From Candidatus Pacearchaeota archaeon (GTDB lineage: Archaea; Nanoarchaeota; Nanoarchaeia; Pacearchaeales; GW2011-AR1): 6,915 nucleotides of DNA. The stretch lies in NCBI GenBank assembly GCA_002690445.1, contig NZER01000151.1, positions 1 through 6,915 on the forward strand, given 5' to 3'. The position numbers and the translations under genes are program-made. The notes beneath the pieces were generated by a model that saw only the letters and a program-made list of their open reading frames with translations, was not told the origin of the DNA and searched no databases. Positions within the stretch are counted from its first letter, which is position 1. Every line of letters begins with the position of its first letter. Positions 1 to 5,952 of this stretch are shown here, one piece after another.

Positions 1-615
1 AGTCGTGCGGCCCAATCCTCCTCTAGTAAGTTGATTAATCTTGCCAAAGGTCCATGCAGCAAACCATGCTCCAAGAATGTATTGAATTTGTGTGGCAAAA
101 GGGATGAATTTATTTATGCCTTCTATTATTTTTGCAAAAAAGACAAGAACACTGCTCAATTGTTTCGCAATAGCAGGACCTTCTGATAGTAACCATTGGA
201 GACCCTTCATCATATAAGGCATCATAGGCATCAACATCATGTCTACAAGCATGCCCATAGTCTTGAAAAAGGTCTGAGACATGGTTCCCCATATCTGACT
301 CGCTCCAAAACCGCTCTTAACAATACTTACTAAGGAACCAATACCTGCAAGAACACCAACAAACAGACCGCCACTCTTAAAGGCTTTGCCAATATCAGTA
401 AAAAACCCGCCACCGGGAATCTGATTTACGATACTGCCAAGAGCGCCCATAGTTCGGCTCATCTGCTTCTCGTCATTTTTAGGGCCAAAGCCGCCCTGTG
501 TGACGTTCATGAAACCACCCCCCGCACGTTGCGCTAGGGTGTTCAACTGCTTTGCTACTTCTGCGCCGAAAGAAGCGCCGCCTGTTAGCTGTAATTGCAT
601 TGTCGCATCTGCCAT
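1..615 (-). CDS. Putative tail tape measure protein, N-terminal part (runs off the left edge)
   Basis: The frame opens with ATG at 615-613 and stays open for 205 codons to the window edge, so the protein is truncated here. An AGGAAG ribosome binding site (629-624) lies 8 bases upstream and overlaps the TAG stop of the frameshifted chaperone gene. The call rests mainly on position: tape measure genes normally follow the tail-assembly chaperone pair. Composition fits. The first 80 residues are Gly/Gln-rich and polar. They are followed by a hydrophobic stretch at about residues 84-99 (LFVGVLAGIGSLVSIV), a Met-rich hydrophobic run at 120-136, and further hydrophobic helices to about residue 190. 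Such membrane-like helices occur in tape measure proteins, which set tail length and can take part in DNA delivery through the cell envelope. No enzymatic motif is visible. It could instead be a separate small hydrophobic tail protein, because its full length is unknown. Confidence 0.6.
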   Translation of the reverse strand, partial: MADATMQLQLTGGASFGAEVAKQLNTLAQRAGGGFMNVTQGGFGPKNDEKQMSRTMGALGSIVNQIPGGGFFTDIGKAFKSGGLFVGVLAGIGSLVSIVKSGFGASQIWGTMSQTFFKTMGMLVDMMLMPMMPYMMKGLQWLLSEGPAIAKQLSSVLVFFAKIIEGINKFIPFATQIQYILGAWFAAWTFGKINQLTRGGLGRTT

Positions 616-627
616 AGAAAATACTTC

Positions 628-1400
628 CTAAACGTTGCCAGAAGGGAAAGAGTAAGTATCGCCACGACGCGTACGTGATGGAGCCGGAGACGAAGATCTA
701 CGCTGCGCTGCAGCACTGGTGTCACGTATCCCTCCAGCCGGGCCACCGCCTAGAGGACGTCCTTGTCCGTCTGCACCACCACCCGCCATCGACTGTAGTA
801 ATTCCACAGCGACGTAATATCTACGCAAAGCGCTAAAATCGTCCATCTCATCGATTTCTTCCTTGGTATAACGCATATACCGAAGGACAACCTCGATTTT
901 AAATCGAAGACTTAGAAAGTCGTCTCCATCATCTATACTTTTTTTACTGCTTCCAATTCTGCTGGAGCTTCAATCGGATTTGGAACAATAGCGATAAGTC
1001 GTTCGCCTACGTTTCGATCTAACTTCTGCAGGGTGGTCTCAGTGATTGGACGTATTGGTGATTCCACTAACATCCTTGTCAGCGCAATAGCATAATATTT
1101 CTGTACGCTGAACTTAAAAGACTGACCTTCCCACATTTGTGCTTGATCTATACAGTAGTTTTTATCGCCCCAGTTAAGATCCTTGTATTTAAAAACCCAT
1201 TTCTGACCTTTAAATATAATTTCAAGAGTCTTAGTTTCCTCCGAAGCATAAAGTTCTCCGGGATCAAGTCCATCAGGTACTTCTTGTATCTGTGGAACTT
1301 CCTCCGGTACTGCCTCTACCTCACCTTGTACCTGTGCCTGCCTTTGTGCGTCCGTCTTCCTTGGCCTTCCCCTTTTCCTACCTGTACTCTTCTGAGTCAT
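628..1400 (-). CDS. Frameshifted tail assembly chaperone fusion (gpGT-like), made by -1 ribosomal frameshift
   Basis: This is the long product of the chaperone gene. Ribosomes would read 154 codons from the ATG at 1400, slip back one base on A AAA AAA (945-939), and continue in the -1 frame from AGT at 939-937 to TAG at 630-628. That adds 103 residues, for 257 in total. I checked every codon between 939 and 876 and found no stop. The added part starts acidic (SIDDGDDF), then has a probably helical segment including YTKEEIDEMDDFSALRRYY, then a Gly/Ala/Ser/Arg-rich, likely disordered tail. The internal ATG at 876 has no Shine-Dalgarno motif, so the downstream frame is unlikely to be an independent gene. 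In lambda, the gpGT fusion binds the tape measure and tube subunits during tail assembly, and the same position before the tape measure gene is seen here. The efficiency of slippage cannot be judged from sequence. Confidence 0.78.
882..927 (-). promoter_or_regulatory. Possible frameshift-stimulating two-tier stem-loop in the mRNA
   Basis: By hand-folding the minus-strand RNA, GGAGACGAC (927-919) can pair with GUUGUCCUUC (891-882), leaving one bulged C. Between them CUUCGAUU (909-902) can pair with AAUCGAGG (898-891) over a UAA loop. One G (891) is shared, so one tier loses a pair. The structure starts 11 bases after the slippery heptamer, slightly more than the usual 5-9. The inner stem is AU-rich. 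A competing 5-bp hairpin GACTT/AAGTC (921-909) is also possible. Stability was not computed. Confidence 0.45.
933..1400 (-). CDS. Tail assembly chaperone (gpG-like, unshifted product) with AT-hook-like N terminus
   Basis: This is the 155-residue zero-frame product. ATG at 1400 follows a strong GGAGGG site (1412-1407) with 6-base spacing. Residues 1-16 are very basic and contain the AT-hook core RGRP inside GRKRGRPRK (7-15). Residues 20-56 are Glu/Pro/Gln-rich and probably disordered. The rest (57-150) looks like the small chaperone domain of siphovirus and myovirus tail modules: a beta-hairpin-like start (TLEIIFKGQKWVFKYKDLNW), then helices with KYYAIALTRMLVESPI and a TLQKLDRNVGERLIAIV ending. 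Such chaperones coat the tape measure protein until tube subunits polymerise and are not part of the finished virion. Location after the tail tube gene and before the tape measure candidate, plus the slippery site at the 3' end, supports the call better than the sequence alone. The basic N terminus is unusual for this family. Confidence 0.72.
   Translation of the reverse strand: MTQKSTGRKRGRPRKTDAQRQAQVQGEVEAVPEEVPQIQEVPDGLDPGELYASEETKTLEIIFKGQKWVFKYKDLNWGDKNYCIDQAQMWEGQSFKFSVQKYYAIALTRMLVESPIRPITETTLQKLDRNVGERLIAIVPNPIEAPAELEAVKKV
939..945 (-). promoter_or_regulatory. Slippery heptamer A AAA AAA for -1 frameshifting
   Basis: Read on the minus strand, the chaperone gene ends GTA AAA AAA GTA TAG. 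The last base of codon 152 plus codons 153 and 154 make A AAA AAA, a canonical X XXY YYZ slippery site in the correct phase. After slipping, tRNA-Lys re-pairs perfectly in both sites. The zero-frame stop follows just one codon later (935-933), and the -1 frame is open for 103 codons. Confidence 0.8.
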
Positions 1401-1421
1401 GCCTTACCCTCCTTACCTTAC
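1401..1421 (-). promoter_or_regulatory. Chaperone leader: strong ribosome binding site in a GGTAAG repeat
   Basis: The whole 21-base gap between the TAG of the upstream gene and the chaperone ATG consists of overlapping GGTAAGG-type repeats. On the plus strand, CCTTACC occurs at 1402-1408, 1411-1417 and 1416-1422. It contains GGAGGG (1412-1407) 6 bases before the ATG. Several overlapping purine-rich sites could raise ribosome loading, fitting a gene whose product is needed in quantity. Confidence 0.6.
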
Positions 1422-1745
1422 CTATCCTTCGTTAACATACTCCGTCTGTGACCTTACCGTTACCTCAGTTACCTTTGCGCCTATTAAGCCAGCAGCCACA
1501 TTTGCACTGCTAGCTACTACCTTTACATCTTTACGTGCATCCGCATCAGGAACACTCATTTCAAAAACATACTGCCTTGTATCACTTAAAGCCTCATCAA
1601 GTTCCTGTACGGCATCAAATTTTGGCTTTTTTCGTGACTTACGTGAAGTAGTCTTTGGAGCTTCTTCTTCTGCTACTGTCTCAGTAGTTTCTGTATCTTC
1701 TTCCTCTGCTACTGGCTCAGTAGGCTCATTATTCGCATTTACCAT
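1422..1745 (-). CDS. Small unrecognised tail-module protein with charged N terminus
   Basis: I do not recognise this 107-residue protein. ATG at 1745 follows GAGG (1755-1752) with 6-base spacing, and the gene begins 9 bases after the tail tube's second stop. Residues 1-31 are strongly acidic and contain a repeated VAEEE block (12-16 and 24-28). Residues 32-42 are basic (TSRKSRKKPK region). Residues 43-107 look like a small folded alpha/beta domain (FDAVQELDEALSD, YVFEMSV, KVVASSANVAAGLIGAKVTEVTV). It has no signal peptide, membrane segment or cysteine. Lying between the tail tube and the chaperone, it could be an accessory tail assembly factor or a minor tube component. Its acidic/basic disordered N terminus resembles in style, but not in sequence, that of the chaperone downstream. 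The coding call is firm because of the start signal, spacing and operon position; the function is open. Confidence 0.75.
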   Translation of the reverse strand: MVNANNEPTEPVAEEEDTETTETVAEEEAPKTTSRKSRKKPKFDAVQELDEALSDTRQYVFEMSVPDADARKDVKVVASSANVAAGLIGAKVTEVTVRSQTEYVNEG

Positions 1746-1757
1746 AAAATACCTCTA

Positions 1758-3482
1758 CTAGGCTTCAGCAGTATTATCAAATAGCTCAATACCAATGGAT
1801 GACGCAAACCCGTCAATATCCATAGCTTGATGAATCTGTGGCGGTCCTGCAATGTTCATAGAAGCCGAACGCATCACCAAACCGGGAGTGGTCGCACTTG
1901 AAGTACCATCATTAGGTAGCTGAATGACCATCCTATCCCAAGCATTGCCTCCACCCCCACCGTCTATAAGCCTCTCTAACGAGATTTCTATAGAAATACC
2001 TTGTAAAGCATTGCCTGTTTGTCGAACATCGTTAGTCCCAGAAAGATAATCCTGTCCTTGGTTCAACGTATACTGCAAGAGTTGAGCATCTACAGGGTTA
2101 GCACCTTCTACATTAGCGCCCGCATTATCTACATCTAAGCTTCCGCTGAAGGTAATATTACGCCGACCTTCGAGAATTTCCGAAAGAATTTGCCTATTAT
2201 CGTCTGGACTACCCTCTGTGCTCTGACCGACATAATATCTGGGGTCAAGTCCGTTATCGATAGCAATAGTGAAGTTTCTAAATCGAGCGAACTCTGTTCC
2301 CTTCAATTTAAGCCTAGCATTTGAGAAGAAGTACGGTTGCTCAGTAACTCGCGTCTCTACCATTGGAGCAGGCATAACGACCATATCTGCTACAGCAGTA
2401 CTACTTCCATAATCCGATTCTGTATACGAAGCTTGAAACTTCTTTATCATCGTCGCTGATCCGCTACCATCATCTTCCCCAATGTTATGGCGCATATCCT
2501 TTCCGATGAAATCCATCGAATACGTAACAGGCTCGCCTTCTGCAAAGTTAAAGGTAAGCCTAGAAACCTTATTACCGATATAAGAAGCAGCAAAGTTACT
2601 GCCGTCGTCAGCACGGAATCGAGCAGATACGGTAAATGAAGGCTGTGTGTTATTTTCTCGTACGATAACCCGATTGAGCGCTACACTACTGTTATCTACA
2701 TATCGTCCTAAAGTAGCTGCTGTAGGAGAACTTCCTGTGGTAGTTATAGCAGTCTTCTCAACACTGTTTATACTATATTGAGTACTGCCCCCTCCCAAAG
2801 GTATCTTGCCATTAAATCCGGGTTCAGTTAAAGCGCGATCTCTAAAAACCTTCCATCTATTGGTGGATGCCTCTTGCCCGCCTATATATGCCCATGAATC
2901 CTTAAAGACATTTAAAGTAGCACCGGGGTAAGGAGCAACGATTATTATGCTACTTGCAGGAGCAGCAGTAACTTTATAACCGGAGAGAAGAGTAGCACCG
3001 GGATCAGTGATGCCGTTAGATATAGTCACACCGTATCCTGCAGAGCTGCCCCCATCTAAAGCACCGCCACCTGTATTGTTATGCGCGATGTTTATAGTAC
3101 CAGTAACCGCGTTAGTAGCATGTCCTGCTGCTCGGTTATATCTATTAGCCATGAGACCCATGCCCATCTCTAGAGCAAATCTACTGGAATCATGACAAAG
3201 CAGAACATTCGGAACGGAGCCTTCCATAGACTGGCGACCTTGGATCGGGAACAACATGTTCCGACTGTCCACGCCAATGCCCATGAACTGTTGCCATTCG
3301 TATCTGGGATTTGGAAGAGTTATTCCACCTGTAACAAGACCCCACTGGCGAGTATACGTACCCATCGTACGTAGAGTCGTGGTTCCCATAGCATGTTTGG
3401 GAGGCATAACACCGTATGCATCCTCTATCGCCCAAGCTACATCTGTCAGTTCTGTGCGAAATCTTGAAGTTCTCGTAACCAT
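1758..3482 (-). CDS. Major tail tube protein, unusually long (574 residues)
   Basis: This would be the tube subunit that polymerises around the tape measure to form the DNA channel. ATG at 3482 follows GAGG (3492-3489) with 6-base spacing. Two regions resemble tail tube folds. Residues 281-328 contain PSFTVSARF, GNKVSRLTFNFAEGEPVTYSMDFIGKD. Residues 385-452 contain FFSNARLKLKGTEF, FTIAIDNGLDPRYYV, and ILEGRRNITFSGSLDVD. The alternating beta pattern and the 'IDN-glycine-leucine' turn are typical of this group. The N-terminal 115 residues probably belong to the same tube domain (GTYTRQWGLVTGGITLPNPRY). Residues about 120-278 are Gly/Thr/Ser-rich and look inserted. Typical siphovirus tube proteins have roughly 150-300 residues, so this one is about twice normal. 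There is a single Cys (96). The gene ends in tandem TAG TAG. An alternative is a different virion beta-barrel protein, but the order connector, terminator, tube, chaperone, tape measure argues for the tube. Confidence 0.78.
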   Translation of the reverse strand: MVTRTSRFRTELTDVAWAIEDAYGVMPPKHAMGTTTLRTMGTYTRQWGLVTGGITLPNPRYEWQQFMGIGVDSRNMLFPIQGRQSMEGSVPNVLLCHDSSRFALEMGMGLMANRYNRAAGHATNAVTGTINIAHNNTGGGALDGGSSAGYGVTISNGITDPGATLLSGYKVTAAPASSIIIVAPYPGATLNVFKDSWAYIGGQEASTNRWKVFRDRALTEPGFNGKIPLGGGSTQYSINSVEKTAITTTGSSPTAATLGRYVDNSSVALNRVIVRENNTQPSFTVSARFRADDGSNFAASYIGNKVSRLTFNFAEGEPVTYSMDFIGKDMRHNIGEDDGSGSATMIKKFQASYTESDYGSSTAVADMVVMPAPMVETRVTEQPYFFSNARLKLKGTEFARFRNFTIAIDNGLDPRYYVGQSTEGSPDDNRQILSEILEGRRNITFSGSLDVDNAGANVEGANPVDAQLLQYTLNQGQDYLSGTNDVRQTGNALQGISIEISLERLIDGGGGGNAWDRMVIQLPNDGTSSATTPGLVMRSASMNIAGPPQIHQAMDIDGFASSIGIELFDNTAEA

Positions 3483-3494
3483 GCGTTACCTCGT

Positions 3495-3896
3495 TTATAT
3501 TAGGTCCGGAATACCTTCGTCCAGTGCTTTTTTTATAGTATCTTCGATAATTGCATCAGGTATTGTTTCACTTGTGATGTATTCTCCATCAGGAAGTTTA
3601 AAAACACGTTGATCTACATATTCTCGTTGGTGCGATTGTACCCTATTTCCTTCTCGATTGTGAGACTGAACATCTACTATCTGAGTACCTGATATTCTAC
3701 CCGGTTCTTTAACAGAAAACGTTATTTCTGCCTCCAATCCTCTTGTCACATACATTGCTTCAACAACAGATTGAGAAGCAGACTGTGTCTCTAAGTCGAT
3801 ATTATCTAATTTATCCTGTAAATATTCAACCATTTGATCCTTTAAAGGAGATATTATTGCTGATAGAATCTTTTGTTCGTCAAGCAAGTCCTTCAT
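3495..3896 (-). CDS. Unrecognised small protein in the neck/tail-completion position
   Basis: I do not recognise this 133-residue protein. Its ATG overlaps the TGA of the upstream gene as ATGA (3896-3893), with no close Shine-Dalgarno motif, so it is probably translated by coupling. Residues 1-50 are predicted helical and charged (MKDLLDEQKILSAIISPLKDQMVEYLQ and so on). Residues 54-75 and 95-110 look beta-rich. In between is a charged stretch with a 10-residue repeat: VQSHNRE at 76-82 and VQSHQRE at 86-92. The C terminus is helical and acidic. There is no signal peptide, membrane helix or cysteine. Between a terminator-like gene and the tail tube gene, tailed viruses often encode a head-tail joining or tail-completion protein, so that role is a guess from position only. 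The gene ends with TAA 12 bases before the tail tube ATG. Confidence 0.75.
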   Translation of the reverse strand: MKDLLDEQKILSAIISPLKDQMVEYLQDKLDNIDLETQSASQSVVEAMYVTRGLEAEITFSVKEPGRISGTQIVDVQSHNREGNRVQSHQREYVDQRVFKLPDGEYITSETIPDAIIEDTIKKALDEGIPDLI

Positions 3897-4846
3897 GATA
3901 ATTGCTGTACAGCTTCTCCATGACTTCTAAGAACCGCCCTCACGTCTCCTTGAAAGTACTGAAAGTTATCAGTTTTCTCTTTAAAGCCCGAATATTGAAA
4001 AAACTGAAATTCCGTAGTAGCAAGATCAATGTGATCAAAATCAAAAGTACGCCCCGATGCTAGATCAGTAAACGCAATCTCATCGATAAGACTTGCATTC
4101 CATGTTCCTGCTGAGGCGCTCGCAGTACTAGTAAGATCTACAGTGTATTCTTTCCAGTTAGTATCGATACCTGTCACATTCCATGTTCTATATAGGCCAG
4201 AACGATTACTAGCATCACGCATCGTTACACCAAATGTATCCGTGCTTGAATCTATTTTAGCAAAAAATGATATTTTTTGAAGGCGTTCCGGATAAGGACG
4301 TAATGTCCAATCAGATGTTCCGTGCATATATGTCGGAAATCCTCGATAAATATCTCCCGCCCCACCACTTATAACAGCACGCATCGAGTTAGTTCCATAC
4401 TTTCTAGTATCTGTTCGAAGCGTCAAAGTAGCATTAGCAGCAGAGGACCAGACTACATTAACAGCCGTGCTATCAGCATAACCCTCAAAACCATCTAAAA
4501 GATAATCTGTAGGCCGAAACTGTTTAGAAAAAATAATACGTCGCAATTCTTCCTGATAGTCATAAAAACGTTGGCGCGATGTAAATACATGAATCTCTGC
4601 TAGTACGTCAGCGTAGATAGCACGATGCTGGAAAGCAATAGTTATATATTCTTCTCTATGTCCTTCCATAGAGAACACAATACTATCGCCCATATTTCTA
4701 GAATCAATTCTTTGGTACTGGGGTAATGGTTTTTCTACAATCATAGGCTTTGGAAGACTACCGCCCCGCGTATCCCAATAAGATTCCACTATATTGGCAA
4801 ATACCTGCGACGGAAGAGCAGCGGGAGTATAAGCAAGAGAAGTCAT
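3893..4846 (-). CDS. Neck/tail-terminator-like protein with inserted carbohydrate-binding-like domain
   Basis: I chose ATG at 4846 (317 residues) because it overlaps the upstream stop as TAATG. A GTG at 4858 would add four residues but has AAGG only 2 bases away. The protein seems to be two interleaved parts. The core, residues 1-110 and 278-317, contains IVEKPLPQYQRIDSRNMGDSIVFSMEG, ITIAFQHRAIYADVLAEIHVFTSRQRFYDYQEELRRIIF and, after the insert, FQFFQYSGFKEKTDNFQYFQGDVRAVLR. This resembles small alpha/beta neck or tail-terminator proteins in this genomic position. The insert, about 115-277, begins DGFEGYAD, has W133, a KYGTNSMRAVI strand, QKISFFAKID, W231-KEYTVDLT and FDFDHIDL. This is the strand pattern of galactose-binding-like/CBM jelly rolls. 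The job inferred is capping or joining the tail, with the insert displayed outward. Sugar binding is not shown. It is translationally coupled on both sides. Confidence 0.6.
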   Translation of the reverse strand: MTSLAYTPAALPSQVFANIVESYWDTRGGSLPKPMIVEKPLPQYQRIDSRNMGDSIVFSMEGHREEYITIAFQHRAIYADVLAEIHVFTSRQRFYDYQEELRRIIFSKQFRPTDYLLDGFEGYADSTAVNVVWSSAANATLTLRTDTRKYGTNSMRAVISGGAGDIYRGFPTYMHGTSDWTLRPYPERLQKISFFAKIDSSTDTFGVTMRDASNRSGLYRTWNVTGIDTNWKEYTVDLTSTASASAGTWNASLIDEIAFTDLASGRTFDFDHIDLATTEFQFFQYSGFKEKTDNFQYFQGDVRAVLRSHGEAVQQLS

Positions 4847-5949
4847 TATGGAACCCACAGCCTTGTGGTGCGCAACTCTTCTATTCGTTCTTCAGAACTT
4901 TCACGCCACTGCTGAACTTTCTGATCTAGTGAAAAGCGATCTGTACCTTGTGGAACCATAGTTGTGTAGTCATAGTTGGAAATTATGTCAGATGAAACTA
5001 ATTTTGTGGTGATATCTTCAACTAGTCCTGTTGCTACATCACTGTCTTCATCCCTTCCCCACACATAACTAACACGAACTGCTCGTTTAAACTCTCCAAA
5101 TCCCCATGTATATATAGCAGAACGTGTATAAGTGAAAGGAATACTCATTAATCTAGTAAGAGGAACCACACCAGTAGCATTATCAATATAAAAATCGCTG
5201 GTTCTGCCCTCTGTAAGAACATTAAAACTCGATCCATCATAGACAGCTAGCTCTAAAAGTTTTATAACAGGATGTCTTTTAAGAACAAGTCCGTATCTAC
5301 TGAACTCATAAAGCTCTTCATGGCGATAATTAGGTCGCCATGAGTTGGTGGTATATCTTTCTATACGACTTTCTATTCTACGAATAATATCTTCCACCTC
5401 TGCAATAGAAGGAGATGTTGTAGTTGAAAAGTTTTGTCGTAACTGAAGAAATGCAGCTATTTTCGTAGGCGTTGTGTAGTTATAAGAAGGAAATGGGAAA
5501 GATCGCTTCATCGTCGCTGCCGTTGAAACAGTAGAACAACTTACACGAATCCAATATCGAGCAGTTCCGCTAGTATGATCGCCTGCCGCACCAGTTTTAA
5601 GGTTGGTATTAGACGCTTCTACACCTGTTAGCAGTACTGTAGCCCAATCATTAGGCATTCTCCACTGCGCCACACCGTCGGCATCAAAGGCATAGGTCTT
5701 TATAAGAGGAAGATTCTTCCAAGCCGTGCCGTTGTAATACTCATAATCAGGAGTAGCGACGTACGAACCTTTAGTATCAAGTTCAAAAAATACAGAATCA
5801 AACTTCTGATCCAGACCCATGTAGATCTTATCAGTAGTTTGTCCAATAAGACTCGTAGCTGCCCCTGCTAGGTCAGCCGCTGCAAACTCTAGGTCAACAT
5901 ATGCACTTGCACTGTTGTCCCAGAGATAGATCGAGTCCCAAGATCTCAT
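4846..5949 (-). CDS. Head-tail connector/adaptor (gp6-like) with extra N-terminal beta-rich domain
   Basis: ATG at 5949 follows AAGGA (5960-5956) with 6-base spacing and sits 3 bases after the upstream TAG. Length is 367 residues, far above the roughly 100-200 of typical HK97 gp6/SPP1 gp15-type adaptors. Residues 158-367 look like that family. They have helices with FLQLRQNFSTTTSPSIAEVEDIIRRIESRIERYTTNSWRP, then the strand pattern LVLKRHPVIKLLELAVYDGSSFNVL, SDFYIDNATGVVPL and VRVSYVWG, and a charged C-terminal helix. Residues 1-150 form a separate beta-rich module. It contains IYLWDNSASAYVDL, KIYMGLDQKFDSVFFEL, YEYYNGTAWKNL, the W96/W102 region and a terminal YWIRV strand. I associate this pattern with beta-sandwich modules of virion proteins. 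The adaptor ring would join the portal to the neck, with the extra domain presumably outside. The assignment is from remembered pattern and gene order, not a search. Confidence 0.68.
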   Translation of the reverse strand: MRSWDSIYLWDNSASAYVDLEFAAADLAGAATSLIGQTTDKIYMGLDQKFDSVFFELDTKGSYVATPDYEYYNGTAWKNLPLIKTYAFDADGVAQWRMPNDWATVLLTGVEASNTNLKTGAAGDHTSGTARYWIRVSCSTVSTAATMKRSFPFPSYNYTTPTKIAAFLQLRQNFSTTTSPSIAEVEDIIRRIESRIERYTTNSWRPNYRHEELYEFSRYGLVLKRHPVIKLLELAVYDGSSFNVLTEGRTSDFYIDNATGVVPLTRLMSIPFTYTRSAIYTWGFGEFKRAVRVSYVWGRDEDSDVATGLVEDITTKLVSSDIISNYDYTTMVPQGTDRFSLDQKVQQWRESSEERIEELRTTRLWVP

Positions 5950-5952
5950 AAT

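Noticed and set aside
110..292. Cys-rich 60-residue minus-strand frame
   Set aside because: It lies wholly within the tape measure candidate in another frame; the Cys codons come from the reading-frame shift of hydrophobic codons.
628..876. Stand-alone 82-residue gene starting at ATG 876
   Set aside because: There is no ribosome binding site, and the frame is open upstream to the slippery heptamer at 945-939. It is better explained as the -1 frame part of the chaperone fusion.
1137..1761. Plus-strand open frames at 1137-1451 and 1399-1761
   Set aside because: They are antisense shadows of the chaperone and the 107-residue gene, which have proper start signals and fit the operon. The translated proteins are low-complexity Ser/Leu-rich strings with no family pattern.
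3007..3612. Open frames antisense to, or in another frame of, the tail tube gene (plus strand 3007-3195, 3192-3374, 3256-3612; minus strand 3190-3435)
   Set aside because: They overlap the tail tube coding region and have no operon context or recognisable product.
4844..4858. GTG start at 4858 for the neck protein
   Set aside because: AAGG is only two bases from this GTG. The ATG at 4846 forms a TAATG stop-start overlap typical of coupled translation.
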